A stretch of DNA of 64,000 nt from JAICJC01 sp963757605 (GCA_963757605.1 CAVWSF010000003.1:868001-932000), one strand, 5' to 3'; positions 45,607-54,957 are shown, counted from the stretch's first letter. Numbers and translations: made by a program. Notes: generated by a model not told the origin, from the sequence alone.

Positions 45607-46639
45607 TCAGCCGGCCGTGGCCGGATCCCAGCTCCATGAGGGGCCGACCTCGAGAGGCTGGCCCCTGGCGGCGCTGGCCCGAGCGGCGACGGCGGTCGCG
45701 ACCGCCCAGCGGTCGTCCTCCAGGGTCGCTCCGGCGAACGACCCGCCGCGGCAGGCGCGCCCGAATGCGTCCATCTGCCGCTGGTACGCCTCGGGGAAGC
45801 GGTCACGGCAGTCGTTCGGGAAGCGGTCGGCGACGGCGGCGGTGAGGAGGGCGGCCTCACCGCCGACGGCGCTCTCGGCGATCCACGCCGAGCCCTCGGC
45901 CCCGACCACCTCGCAGCGGATGTCCATCCCCACCTGCGACGTCCGGGAGAGATGCACTGTGGCGGCCCCGTCGTCGAGCGCGAGCGTGACGTAGACGTTG
46001 TCCGGCCCGCCCTCGGCGTAGACCGGAGCGTGAGCGTGCGCGAACACCGAAGTCGGATCGTGTCCGAGCAGCCAGCGCGCGGTGTCGAAGTCGTGCACGC
46101 CGACGTCCATGATGAAGCCGCCGGCAGCGGCGTCGTCGGCTGCGCTCGGCGGGTAGTCCTCGCGGGTCGTCAGGTGGACCGCGAACGGCGTCGCCGACCA
46201 CGCCCGCGGCGATGCGCTCGGCCAGGTCGCAGAAGCGCGGGTCGTGGCGGCGGTGATACCCCACCATCGTCACCAGCTCCGGCCGCTGAGCCGCGGCGTC
46301 GGCGATGAGCTGCTGCCCGGGGACGGTCATGGCTCCCGGCTTCTCGAGCAGGAGGTGCTTCCCCCTGCCCAGTACCTCGACCGCGTGCGAGGCATGCTCG
46401 CGTGTCCGCGAGCACACCAGGATCGCCTCGATGTCGTCGCTCGCCAGGAGCTCCTCCGGCGCGAGCAGCCGTACCTCCCGGCCGAGCTCGCCGACCCGCT
46501 CGCGGGCTGCCCGGCCGCGGACGGACGCGACGGCAACGAGCTCGACCTGCTCGCTTCGCATCGCGCACGCCGCGTGCACCGCCGAGATGAATCCCGTCCC
46601 GAGGATCCCGAGCCGCACGGGGCCTGCGCTGGCCGTCAT
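45607..46639 (-). CDS. Gfo/Idh/MocA family oxidoreductase, one frameshift
   Basis: About 344 residues after repair. N-terminal Rossmann domain: RLGILGTGFISAVHAACAMR, VAVASVRGRAARERVGELG, EAILVCSRTREHASHAVEVL and HLLLEKPGAMTVP, the EKP motif with the catalytic-region Lys. The frame slips at about 46178-46182; repair gives AVRVHLTTREDYPPSAADD. The C-terminal domain has FIMDVGVHDFDTARWLLG (D-x-x-x-H) and EVVGAEGSAWIAESAVGG. Such enzymes oxidise sugars or inositols with NAD(P). It is divergent from a LacI regulator 43 bases away, its likely controller. Confidence 0.78.
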
Positions 46640-46648
46640 GGGTCGCAG

Positions 46649-46675
46649 ACGCTACCAAGATCGCGGCCGTAGACT
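46649..46675. promoter_or_regulatory. divergent promoters between the oxidoreductase and the LacI gene
   Basis: TAGCGT on the minus strand (46649-46654) is nine bases before the ATG of the oxidoreductase, and TAGACT on the plus strand (46670-46675) is six bases before the GTG of the LacI gene. The shared 42-base space would let LacI binding control both genes; no clear LacI-type palindrome is visible in it. Confidence 0.45.
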
Positions 46676-46681
46676 CCCGCC

Positions 46682-47689
46682 GTGGGGCGCAGCACCACCA
46701 TCATCGACGTCGCGCAGGCGGCCGGCGTCTCGAAGTCGACCGTCTCGAACGTCATCCGCGGCGCGGAGCCCGTGTCCGACGAGACGCGACGGCGCGTCCA
46801 GGCGGTCATCGAGCGCCTGAACTACACGCCGAACGGCATCGCCCGCCAGTTCGTGAAGCGGCGGACGACCATGGTCGGCGTTCTCGTCGGCAACCTCGGA
46901 AACCCCTACCACGCGCACCTCGCCCAGGCCGTGGAGCGCGCGCTCTTCCGCCGCGAGCACACCGCGATGTTCTGCAACGTGGACGGCGACGAGGATCTGG
47001 CGGTCGCCGGCGTCGAGGCCCTGCTGGAGCAGCGCGTCGCCGGGTTCGTGCTGATGGGCCAGGTGGAGCGGGCCGCCCAGGTGGCCGCCACGCTCCGCGC
47101 CGCTGAGACGCCTGTCGTCACGATCGGGCTTCGGCAGGGCTGGACCGACTCGGTCGGACCCCGCGACCGGGAGGGCGGCCGGCTGGCTGCCACGCACCTG
47201 CTCGACCTCGGACACCGCCGGATCGCCTACGTTCGCACCTCGAGCGCCGAGGCGGGCGGCGACCGCGCACGCCATGCCGGCTACGTCACAGCGTTGCGGG
47301 CAGCGGGCGTCGAGCCGCTCCCGCCGATCGTCTGGGAGACCGGCTCGGCCATCGCCGAGGCCCTGCGGGGAGCCGGCGCCCCGACCGCCGTCGTGGTCTG
47401 GAACGACCACGGCGCCGTCGCACTCATCGACGCGTGCGAGGGCGCCGGGATTCCGGTGCCCGGCGCGCTCTCGGTCGTCGGATTCGACGACATCGACCTG
47501 GCCCGGCTCAACCGGATCTCGCTGACGACGGTCGCCCAGCCGCTCGATCTCCAGGCCGAGAAGGCCGTCACGATGTTGCTCGACCGCATCGACGCCGATC
47601 CCACCGGGCGGCCGCGCCACGTGAGCGTGCCCGTCGAGCTGCGTGTCCGCACGTCGACCGGCCCCGCCCCGCGGAGCGCCCGCGGGTGA
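46682..47689 (+). CDS. LacI family transcriptional regulator
   Basis: 335 residues. N-terminal helix-turn-helix TIIDVAQAAGVSKSTVSNVI with the hinge RLNYTPNGIARQFVKRR, then a periplasmic-binding-protein-like sensor domain (TMVGVLVGNLGNPYHAHLAQ, LLDLGHRRIAYVRTSSAEAG, VSVVG-like LSVVGFDDIDLARLNRISL). It responds to a sugar-like ligand in most relatives. Start is a GTG with a TAGACT box six bases upstream. The last bases overlap the start of the small membrane protein gene. Confidence 0.88.
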   Translation: MGRSTTIIDVAQAAGVSKSTVSNVIRGAEPVSDETRRRVQAVIERLNYTPNGIARQFVKRRTTMVGVLVGNLGNPYHAHLAQAVERALFRREHTAMFCNVDGDEDLAVAGVEALLEQRVAGFVLMGQVERAAQVAATLRAAETPVVTIGLRQGWTDSVGPRDREGGRLAATHLLDLGHRRIAYVRTSSAEAGGDRARHAGYVTALRAAGVEPLPPIVWETGSAIAEALRGAGAPTAVVVWNDHGAVALIDACEGAGIPVPGALSVVGFDDIDLARLNRISLTTVAQPLDLQAEKAVTMLLDRIDADPTGRPRHVSVPVELRVRTSTGPAPRSARG

Positions 47690-48177
47690 CCGCGACGACG
47701 CATCGTTCCTGGCACATCGGCGACTACCACCCGCTGGCGTGGGCCGAGACGGCCGTGAAGGCGATCGCGTTCGTCGTCGCCTACGTGGCGTTCGTCCACG
47801 CGCTCGACCGCGGCTTGCACTCGCCGTCGGGCGTGCGGATCGCCGAGCTGGCCCTCCTCGGCGTCGCCGAGCTGGGGATCCTGCTCACGATCGTCGACCG
47901 CGTGCTGGAGCGCGAGCTGATTGCGCTCGGGTTCGTCGTCTTCAACAACGCCGCGCACGCGAGCATGCTCTATGCGCTCCTCGCCATCCCCGGCCCGGGC
48001 GGCTTGCTCTCGCTCTTCTGCGCGCTCATGCTCGGCGGCGAGGTCATCAAGTTGCGCTGGCTTCACCGCACGCGGCCGACGCTCCGCCAGCTGACCCTGA
48101 TGGCGGCGCAGGCGTTCGTGGTCGCCTACGCGGCGATCTACCTGGTCGCCCTGATCTTCTGGGAGGTGGCAACGTGA
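47686..48177 (+). CDS. small integral membrane protein
   Basis: 163 residues from a GTG overlapping the LacI stop. Four hydrophobic helices: KAIAFVVAYVAFVHALD, IAELALLGVAELGILLTI, LIALGFVVFNNAAHASMLYA with LLSLFCALMLGGEVIKL, and LMAAQAFVVAYAAIYLVALI. No catalytic or transport motif is visible and no family is recognised. It overlaps the VOC gene by four bases, so the three genes LacI, membrane protein and VOC form one transcription unit. Confidence 0.6.
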   Translation: MTATTHRSWHIGDYHPLAWAETAVKAIAFVVAYVAFVHALDRGLHSPSGVRIAELALLGVAELGILLTIVDRVLERELIALGFVVFNNAAHASMLYALLAIPGPGGLLSLFCALMLGGEVIKLRWLHRTRPTLRQLTLMAAQAFVVAYAAIYLVALIFWEVAT

Positions 48178-48542
48178 TCGACCACATCGGACTCACGGTG
48201 TCCGACTACGCGGCGAGCCGCGATTTCTATGCGGCCGCGCTCGCCCCGCTCGGCTACTCGCTCATGATGGAGCCGGTGGCGAGCGTCGGCGGGTTCGGGC
48301 GCGACGCGCCCGAGTTCTGGATCGCGGCCGGTCCGCAGGCGCAGTTCGGCGTCCACGTCGCGTTCGCCGCCGCCGACCGGGCGGCCGTCGAAGCCTTCTA
48401 CGCTGCCGCGCTCACGGCCGGCGGGCGCGACAACGGCCCGCCCGGGCCGAGGCCGATTTACCACGAGCACTACTACGGCGCGTACGTCTTCGATCCCGAC
48501 GGGAATAACGCGGAAGCCGTCTGTCACCGGCCGCCGGGCTGA
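48174..48542 (+). CDS. VOC superfamily (glyoxalase-like) protein
   Basis: 122 residues, one vicinal-oxygen-chelate domain: VIDHIGLTVSDYAASRDFYA with the first metal His, APEFWIAAGPQ, HVAFAAADRAAVEAFYAAAL, and YHEHYYGAYVFDPDGNNAEA with the second His and Glu. Members act as lyases, dioxygenases or resistance proteins; as a dimer it would have a metal site. Start GTG 48174 overlaps the membrane-protein stop. Confidence 0.78.
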   Translation: MIDHIGLTVSDYAASRDFYAAALAPLGYSLMMEPVASVGGFGRDAPEFWIAAGPQAQFGVHVAFAAADRAAVEAFYAAALTAGGRDNGPPGPRPIYHEHYYGAYVFDPDGNNAEAVCHRPPG

Positions 48543-48574
48543 TGCCTCTGGGAGCGCCGCGCCGGCCGGCTGTT

Positions 48575-48955
48575 TCAGCCCTCGGCGGGCGGCACGCGGT
48601 AGAGCACGCCGTGCGCCTGCTTCGACTCCTCGACCACGGTCCAGATGACGACGATGTGGTGCGCGCCCGGCCCCTTTGGCGGCGGCTTGGGAGGCGGCTT
48701 GTGCGGAGGCAGCGGGATCGGCACCTGCGCGTTGACCCGGTTCAGGGTGATATGCCACCCGGCCCCCTCGTGGTGATCGATCACGTCGTGCTCGACGAGC
48801 ACGCTTCGCGGCTCGAGCAAGAGCCGCAACGCGAGCTCGCTGGTCGCCGGAGCAGAAACCGCGAACACCTCGACGCCGCTCGCCCGGCTCAGCTCCGGAT
48901 CGTTCTCGTCCAGCCGGATGAACTTGCCGAAGTTCTGACGCTCCTCGCTGGCCAT
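48575..48955 (-). CDS. hypothetical protein with Pro-rich segment
   Basis: 126 residues. It begins MASEERQNFGKFIRLDENDP, then VEVFAVSAPATSELALRLLL and a Pro/Lys-rich segment at about residues 80-95 (PLPPHKPPPKPPPKGPGA), then HHIVVIWTVVEESKQAHGVL. A GGAGGGG ribosome binding site lies just upstream of the ATG. The two beta-rich parts joined by the Pro segment suggest a structural protein. No family recognised. It is convergent with the VOC gene. Confidence 0.5.
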   Translation of the reverse strand: MASEERQNFGKFIRLDENDPELSRASGVEVFAVSAPATSELALRLLLEPRSVLVEHDVIDHHEGAGWHITLNRVNAQVPIPLPPHKPPPKPPPKGPGAHHIVVIWTVVEESKQAHGVLYRVPPAEG

Positions 48956-49039
48956 GGCCCCTCCAGTCGTGGGATCCGATCGCGTCGGGCGCCCCGCCCC
49001 GGACGCGGCCCGAGTATCCCATACGTTCGCGCGGGGCGC

Positions 49040-52000
49040 TCAGCGGCGCGCCGAGGCCGGCGGCGCTCCGAGCGCGTCCAGGGCCGCGGTTGCCTGTGCG
49101 ACGAGGCTGCGGGCGCCGCGCGCGACGCTCTCGTCGAGGGCCTGCTGCAGGAGCGCGCGCGCCTCCTCGAGCCTGCCGGCGGCACGCTTCCCGTCGGCGA
49201 CATCGGTCAGCGCGTCGAACCGCAGCTCGGGCACCTCCACCTCACCGATGAGCGCGATGAGCTCTGCCGACAGCGCCTCGGCCTCGCTGTACTTTCCGAG
49301 TGCGGCGAGCACGCGCACCTCCGCCCCGCGCCAGAGCAGCTGCGAGAGCGTGTCCCCCGGGCGGGTCAGCCCGCGCGCCCGCTCAGCCTCCCCGAGCGCC
49401 TTCACCGTCTCGCCGATGAGCGCGAGCGCCCGAGCCAGCAACCCGCGGATCGTCGACGCGTAGGAATCCTCCCCGCTGCTCGTGGCGAGCTCGACCGCCT
49501 CGCGGAGCGGCGCCACGGCCTCCTGTGGCCGGCCGGCGAGGAGGAACACGGACCCGCGCAGCCAGGAGGGTCCGTACTTCGCCCACGTCGAGATGCCGAA
49601 CTCGGTCCAGATGGCGCCCGCCTGGTCCAGCGCGGCCAGCGCATCTTCGAGATCGCCTCGCTGAGCAAGCAGGAGGGCGCGTGTGTCGAGGTACATCGCG
49701 CGGCCGAGCCCGCCCGCCCCGGAAAGGAGCTCCTCCCCGGCGTCCAGCAGATCGTCGATCGGGCCCGGGCCATGCGTCGTCGACTGGATGAGCATCCCGG
49801 TGGCATCGCTCGACAGCCAGTCGGCACCCGCGTCGGCAGCCAGCTGCCGGCTTCGGGCAGCGGCGGCGACGGCCACGGAGCTCCGGTGGAGGTAGGTCTC
49901 GGCGACGTTGGCGACGATCCACCACAGCCGCGCCGCGGCGGCGGGGTCCACACCGTCGAGCCGCTCGGCCTCCGCGCGGGCCGCGTCGAACAGGTCGGCG
50001 ACCGCCATTTCGGGGTCCAGGTTCAGGCGGACGAAGCGCTCGTAGATGCGGACCATGCTGCGCGCCGCATCGCCGCCACTCAGCTCGGCCGCGGCAACCG
50101 CGTTCCGGGCTGCCGCAACCGCCTGCTCCGGACGCGCCCAGCGCAGCCAGTGGGCACGGTCGACAAGCGCGAGCGGCACCCGCGCGTCCGACGGCGGCAG
50201 CAGGCCGGCCACCTGCCCGAGCATGCTGGCGCCGGCTAGGTAGTCGCCGCGAACGGCGGCCCGGTCGGCGGCCCTGCGGTAGGCCCGAGCCGCGCGCTCG
50301 GCGAGTGCATCGGTGGCGTCACCCGAGTCCTCCAGCTCGCGCCTATACCGCACCGCCTCGCCGAGGTGGTACGCGAGGATCTCCTCGTATTCGTCGACGC
50401 GATCGCCGGCCGCGGCGCCCAGCCAGCCGGCGAACCGCTCGTGATAGTCGGCGCGCAGGCGCTTGGGGACCGACCCGTAGACGGCGTCGCGGATCAGCAG
50501 GTGGCGGAACCGGAAGCCCTCGTCGCCGCCGAACAGGGAGACGTCGCCCTCGATCAGCTCCCGGTGGACGAGGCGGTCGAGCAGGTTCGGGACGGCCGGC
50601 CGCTCCTCGGGTGCGACGAGCGCCTCGACGGCGGACCGATGGAACACCCGGCCTTCGATTGATGCGCACTCGACGACGTCACGCTCCTGGGGCGTCAGCT
50701 GCTCGAGCCGGGCGGCAAGCAGCGCGCTGATGGTCGAAGGCACCTCGACGTCGTGCGCGCCCGGGCGCGCCAGCATTGCCAGCATCTGCTCGACGAACAG
50801 CGGGTTGCCCTCCGCGGCCTCGATCACCCGGGCGCGCTGCTCCGGCGTCAGCCGCAGACCCTGGGCCAGCGTGCTGATCAGGAGATCGCACTCGGCGTCC
50901 TGCAACGGCTCGAGAAGGATCGTCGTGGCGTCGAGCATCCCGCCTGCCCAGCCGGGCCGGATGGTCACGAGCTCGGGTCGCCCGGTGCAGACCATGAGGA
51001 TCGCGCTTCCGCGACACGAGCCGGCGAGGTAGTCGATGAGGTCCAGCAGGGACGGCTCCGCCCAATTCACATCCTCGAACACCACGATGAGCGGCCGCGC
51101 GTGACCGAGCCGCTCCAGCGTCCGCCGCAGCGCCCACTGGATCTCCGCAGAGGGAGCCGGCGTGCCTCCGAGCCCGATCGCGCTCGCCAGGCGGTCGGCC
51201 ACGACGGGCGCCTGGGGGTCGGCCTCGACGAGCTGTTCGAGCCGGCTGCGTGCTGTCGACCGGTCGTCGGCGTCGTCCATGTTCGCCGCCGCTCGGAGGA
51301 TCTCCGCGACCGGCCAGTACGTGATGCCGTCGCCGTAGGGCAGGCACTGACCGACGAGCGCGAGCGGCTCGCCGCCGGCGCTTCGGGCGAGCTCCGAGAC
51401 AAGCCGCGACTTGCCGACGCCGGGCGGTCCGAGCAGCGTGAAGAGATGGCAGCGGCGCTCACGTGTAACCCGCGACAGCGCGTCGTGGAGGAGCCTCATC
51501 TCACCGACCCGACCGACGAGCGGAGTGTCGAACCGGCGAACGAAGCCCGACGGGGCGTTTGTGACCGAACGCAACCGCCACGCCTTGATCGGGTCCCGCT
51601 TTCCGTGAGCGCTCAGTCCCTCGACCGGCTCGGCGACGATCGCTCCGTGGACGAGCTGGTACGTCGCATCGCCGAGGAGCACCTCACCGGGCGGCGCGAG
51701 CTGCTCCAGGCGCGCGGCAACGTTCACGGCGTCGCCGGTGACCATGGGGTCACCCGACTGCGCGACGACTTCGCCGGTGTTGACCCCGATGCGGGCGCGG
51801 ATGCCGAGGTCCGCGATCGCGGCCTGGATCTCGGAGGCGGCCCGCACCGCCCGAAGTGCATCGTCCTCGCGGACAATTGGCGAGCCGAAGACGGCCATCG
51901 CGGCGTCGCCGATGAACTTCTCGACGGTGCCACCGTGGCGTTCGAGGACCTCGCGCACCCGTCTGAAATAGCGTGACATGGTCGCGCGCACGACCTCCGG

Positions 52001-52171
52001 ATCCGACCGCTCTCCAAGCGCAGTCGACCCGACCACGTCGCAGAAGAGCACGGTCACGGTCTTGCGCATCTCGCGGTCGCTCACGCCGTGACCGGAGAGC
52101 AGCGCGCCGCACATACCGCACAGTCGGAACCCGTCAGGGTTCTCCTGCCCACATTCGGGACAGGCGGCCAT
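49040..52171 (-). CDS. adenylate/guanylate cyclase with AAA ATPase and TPR-like domains
   Basis: 1043 residues. A zinc ribbon at residues 1-25 (CPECGQENPDGFRLCGMCG) precedes a class III cyclase domain at about 35-200: VTVLFCDVVGSTALG (metal Asp), KFIGDAAMAVFGSP, and GDAVNVAARLEQL with the catalytic Asn and Arg. An AAA_16/NACHT-like ATPase follows from about 220 (LVGRVGEMRLL, Walker A LGPPGVGKSRL, VVFEDVNWAE), then a long TPR-like helical tail. No LuxR HTH ends the protein. Such proteins make cAMP in response to nucleotide- or protein-sensed signals. A TAGGAT box lies six bases before the ATG. Confidence 0.88.
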   Translation of the reverse strand: MAACPECGQENPDGFRLCGMCGALLSGHGVSDREMRKTVTVLFCDVVGSTALGERSDPEVVRATMSRYFRRVREVLERHGGTVEKFIGDAAMAVFGSPIVREDDALRAVRAASEIQAAIADLGIRARIGVNTGEVVAQSGDPMVTGDAVNVAARLEQLAPPGEVLLGDATYQLVHGAIVAEPVEGLSAHGKRDPIKAWRLRSVTNAPSGFVRRFDTPLVGRVGEMRLLHDALSRVTRERRCHLFTLLGPPGVGKSRLVSELARSAGGEPLALVGQCLPYGDGITYWPVAEILRAAANMDDADDRSTARSRLEQLVEADPQAPVVADRLASAIGLGGTPAPSAEIQWALRRTLERLGHARPLIVVFEDVNWAEPSLLDLIDYLAGSCRGSAILMVCTGRPELVTIRPGWAGGMLDATTILLEPLQDAECDLLISTLAQGLRLTPEQRARVIEAAEGNPLFVEQMLAMLARPGAHDVEVPSTISALLAARLEQLTPQERDVVECASIEGRVFHRSAVEALVAPEERPAVPNLLDRLVHRELIEGDVSLFGGDEGFRFRHLLIRDAVYGSVPKRLRADYHERFAGWLGAAAGDRVDEYEEILAYHLGEAVRYRRELEDSGDATDALAERAARAYRRAADRAAVRGDYLAGASMLGQVAGLLPPSDARVPLALVDRAHWLRWARPEQAVAAARNAVAAAELSGGDAARSMVRIYERFVRLNLDPEMAVADLFDAARAEAERLDGVDPAAAARLWWIVANVAETYLHRSSVAVAAAARSRQLAADAGADWLSSDATGMLIQSTTHGPGPIDDLLDAGEELLSGAGGLGRAMYLDTRALLLAQRGDLEDALAALDQAGAIWTEFGISTWAKYGPSWLRGSVFLLAGRPQEAVAPLREAVELATSSGEDSYASTIRGLLARALALIGETVKALGEAERARGLTRPGDTLSQLLWRGAEVRVLAALGKYSEAEALSAELIALIGEVEVPELRFDALTDVADGKRAAGRLEEARALLQQALDESVARGARSLVAQATAALDALGAPPASARR

Positions 52172-52177
52172 GCGGCG

Positions 52178-52183
52178 ATCCTA
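52178..52183 (-). promoter_or_regulatory. -10 box TAGGAT, leaderless cyclase gene
   Basis: TAGGAT on the minus strand is followed by CGCCGC and the cyclase ATG. The same TAGGAT-CGCCGC arrangement precedes the MFS gene start at 62907. Confidence 0.5.
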
Positions 52184-52195
52184 CCGATTCCCGGC

Positions 52196-53596
52196 TCAGA
52201 ACTGGAAGTAGATGAACGGACTGGGCTGCGCGATCAGCAGCACGGCGAAGCCGGCCGCGAAGCCGATCGCGACCCCGTGGCGCAGGCGCGGCTCGAGCTT
52301 GATCTGCCACGTGTTCGGGACGACGTTCACGAACACGAGCAGGCCGATCACCTCGAGCAGGAACGTCGCGCCGACGCTCACGCGCAGGTCGTGCAGCGTG
52401 CCGAGGCCGTTCAAGCCCGCCATGGCACCGAGGACGTCGCCCGCCACCGACAGCGTGGGCGACTTGAAGACGACGAAGGCTGCCGCGACGCAGATGTAGG
52501 TGATCGCCCTGTTCACGATCGTGTTGCGCGGTGTGAGCCCGGCGCCGCGGGCAACGTTATGGATGACGAGGTACGCGCCGTGGATGAGGCCCCAGACGAC
52601 GAACGTCCACGCCGCGCCGTGCCACAGGCCGCCCAGGAACATCGTGACGAACAGGTTTCGCAGCGTGGCGGCGCGGCTTCCGTGGGAGCCGCCGAGCGGG
52701 ATGAACAGGTAGTCGCGAAGCCAGAACGAGAGCGACATATGCCAGCGCCGCCAGAAGTCCGAGATGTTGACGGCCTGGTAGGGCGAGTTGAAGTTCTGGG
52801 GGAAGCGGAACCCGAGCAGGAACGCCAGCCCGACCGCCATGTCGGAGTACCCCGAGAAGTCGAAGTAGAGCTGGAGCGAATAGCCGATCGCCGCGGCCCA
52901 CCCCGTCATGAGGTGCAGGTGTGCGTGGTTTCCGAAGAGGTTCGTCACGTGCGGCGCCAGCTCGTCTGCGATCACGAGCTTCTTCACGAGGCCGCAGCCG
53001 AAGAAGAAGAGACCCGAAGCGGCGAACTTCGCAGTCAGCCGCGGCTGGAGCGAGCGCAGCTGCTGGTCGATGTCGCTGTAGCGGACGATCGGGCCGGCGA
53101 TCAGATGCGGGAAGAGCGAGACGAACGCCGCGTAGTGCAGGAAATTGCGCGCCGGCCGCACCAGCCGCCGGTAGATGTCGATCGTGTACGACATCGAGTT
53201 GAACGTGTAGAAGCTGATGCCGATCGGCAGCACGATGTGCAGCGCCGGGATCGCGTCGCCCGCCCCGAACCACGAGCCGATCCCGTTCGCCGAGTCGACG
53301 AAGAAGCCGGCGTACTTGAAGTAGCCGAGGAACGCCAGGTTGATCGTGAGCGCGGTCGCCAGCACGACCTTGCGCCGGTGGGGGTCGTCCGAGCGCGAGA
53401 TCATGTGGCCGGAGATGAAGTCGACGCTCGTCGATGCGAAGAGCAGCGGGATGAAGTGCCAGTCCCACCACCCGTAGAAGAAGTAGGACGCGAGCGCCAG
53501 GAACGTGAGCCGGACGGTGGGCGGCCGCAGCGCCCACCACACCACGAGCACGACCGGCAGAAACGCGAACAGGAAGACATAGCTGTTAAAGAGCAC
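52196..53596 (-). CDS. MBOAT family O-acyltransferase (AlgI-like)
   Basis: 466 residues, about ten membrane helices. Family marks: FASTSVDFISGHMISRSDD, PIGISFYTFNSMSYTIDIYR, QLYFDFSGYSDMAVGLAFLL, FWRRWHMSLSFWLRDYLFIP and the catalytic His in FLGGLWHGAAWTFVVWGLIH. AlgI-like MBOATs move acetyl groups across the membrane onto an exopolysaccharide or cell-wall polymer, working with an SGNH partner. Three bases separate it from the upstream SGNH-like gene, so they are an operon. Confidence 0.92.
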   Translation of the reverse strand: MLFNSYVFLFAFLPVVLVVWWALRPPTVRLTFLALASYFFYGWWDWHFIPLLFASTSVDFISGHMISRSDDPHRRKVVLATALTINLAFLGYFKYAGFFVDSANGIGSWFGAGDAIPALHIVLPIGISFYTFNSMSYTIDIYRRLVRPARNFLHYAAFVSLFPHLIAGPIVRYSDIDQQLRSLQPRLTAKFAASGLFFFGCGLVKKLVIADELAPHVTNLFGNHAHLHLMTGWAAAIGYSLQLYFDFSGYSDMAVGLAFLLGFRFPQNFNSPYQAVNISDFWRRWHMSLSFWLRDYLFIPLGGSHGSRAATLRNLFVTMFLGGLWHGAAWTFVVWGLIHGAYLVIHNVARGAGLTPRNTIVNRAITYICVAAAFVVFKSPTLSVAGDVLGAMAGLNGLGTLHDLRVSVGATFLLEVIGLLVFVNVVPNTWQIKLEPRLRHGVAIGFAAGFAVLLIAQPSPFIYFQF

Positions 53597-53599
53597 GGG

Positions 53600-54736
53600 C
53601 TACAGGATCCCGTCGTCGTGCGCCACGATGTACTGCAACATCAGATCCATGTTCTTCGTGTCGACGTGGGTGGGATCTGAGAAGTCGCGGGGCGATCCGC
53701 CGAACGTCTTGATCGACGTCAGGTCGATGAAGTGGAACCGGTACTTCGCGTGCAGCCGGTCGAGGTAGTCGACCGACCACTTGTAGCGCGGGTTGCCGCG
53801 CCGGTCGAGCGCGGCGAGCAGTTGCGGCTGCAGCGGGTTCGTCACGATGACCGGCGTGATCCCGTGATCGTTCAGGTAGCCGAGGAGGCGCTCGAACGTG
53901 AGCTGCTCGTGCTCGGTCGGAAGGCGATGGCTGATGCCGTCCCGGCGGATGCGCGCGAGCTCCGCCGAGAGCTTGGCCTGCATCCGGTGCGTGCGCACCC
54001 CCGCGGAGCGCAGAAGCCCCAGGCGCAGCGACCCGTCAGCGTGGAAGAAGCCGGTGTGGCAGCCCTCCGGCCGCATGCAGGCGCGCACGACCCGGTAGGA
54101 GTCGCGAGCGGCGTCGATCGACGTGTACGCCTTGAGCTTGTGCAGGATCGACCACTCGCCGGTATCGAGCCCCTCGGGCAGGTACGGCGCGGCCCGCGAG
54201 TCGGCGGCGAGCTGCGGGTTCACGACGTTCGTGCCGACGCCGTCGCTCACGAAGAGCAGCACGTGATGCGGCCCCTTGGGGAAGCGCTTGAGCCACAGGT
54301 GCGCGAACACCCACCAGTCGACCGCCCCGCCGCTCGTGACGCCCGAGTTGAAGCCGGTGCGGCCGGTCAGCCGCTCGAGCACCTTCGGCCGGGCGGGCCG
54401 CGAGCGCGAGCTCCCCATGATGAGGACGTCGGGGTTGTAGGGCAGCTTCTCGAGAAGCGAGATCTTGGCCGACCGGTCGCTCTCGATGGCGGTCGGGAAG
54501 AGGCCCGTCCCGAACGTCCCGAACGGGTCGACGACGATGTTGAAGGCGACCACCGAGACCACGACGACGGCGGCCGAGATAAGCACGCCGGCCACGAACC
54601 GGCGCAGCTGGCCCCGCGGCGGCTGCAGCTCGTCGAACGCCGGAACGCGCCGCCCACGGCGTGCTGTCTCGAAATCGGCTGCACTGGGCGCCGCCACCTC
54701 GCCGACCCGCTCGGTGGCCGTCGTCTCTGATGCCAC
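53600..54736 (-). CDS. SGNH-hydrolase-like membrane-anchored protein (acyl-transfer partner of MBOAT)
   Basis: About 378 residues from the GTG (a TTG six codons earlier is possible). One N-terminal membrane helix (FVAGVLISAAVVVVSVVAFN) is followed by an extracytoplasmic domain: DVLIMGSSRSRPARPKVL (block I with GSS), FNSGVTSGGAVDWWVFAH and a C-terminal FSDPTHVDTKNMDLM (D-x-x-H of the SGNH triad). It is arranged like AlgJ/AlgX/DltD-type partners that transfer the acyl group outside the membrane. The polymer is not identifiable from this window. Confidence 0.75.
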   Translation of the reverse strand: MASETTATERVGEVAAPSAADFETARRGRRVPAFDELQPPRGQLRRFVAGVLISAAVVVVSVVAFNIVVDPFGTFGTGLFPTAIESDRSAKISLLEKLPYNPDVLIMGSSRSRPARPKVLERLTGRTGFNSGVTSGGAVDWWVFAHLWLKRFPKGPHHVLLFVSDGVGTNVVNPQLAADSRAAPYLPEGLDTGEWSILHKLKAYTSIDAARDSYRVVRACMRPEGCHTGFFHADGSLRLGLLRSAGVRTHRMQAKLSAELARIRRDGISHRLPTEHEQLTFERLLGYLNDHGITPVIVTNPLQPQLLAALDRRGNPRYKWSVDYLDRLHAKYRFHFIDLTSIKTFGGSPRDFSDPTHVDTKNMDLMLQYIVAHDDGIL

Positions 54737-54885
54737 GACGTGCCACCGTATCAAGTCCCGCGGCGGGCGTCAGGTGGTTGGCGTCGCCGCGCGGATCCCC
54801 CGAATTGCGGATCGCCCGGGTCGCGGATCCCGCCGATCCTGTCTCCCGGCGGGACAACGCTCCCCCCTTCTTCCGTCCCAAAGCT

Positions 54886-54922
54886 GCCCGGCAGGACGCG
54901 TGGCGCGCGCGTCCCGCCGGGC
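54886..54922. terminator. strong hairpin terminator
   Basis: 15-base arms GCCCGGCAGGACGCG (54886-54900) and CGCGTCCCGCCGGGC (54908-54922) pair with one mismatch around a 7-base loop; GTTCTTTGTT follows on the plus strand. It lies just past the stop of the VIT1-like gene, between that gene and the SGNH gene start, so it probably ends minus-strand transcription from the VIT1-like operon. Confidence 0.65.
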
Positions 54923-54957
54923 GTTCTTTGTTCAGGCGACCTCGGGGCGCGCGGCGC

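Noticed and set aside
52088..53680. A long plus-strand frame of 530 codons opposite the MBOAT gene
   Set aside because: Composition is Arg/Glu/Val/Asp-rich as expected from antisense of a GC-rich membrane protein gene; the minus-strand MBOAT protein is unambiguous.
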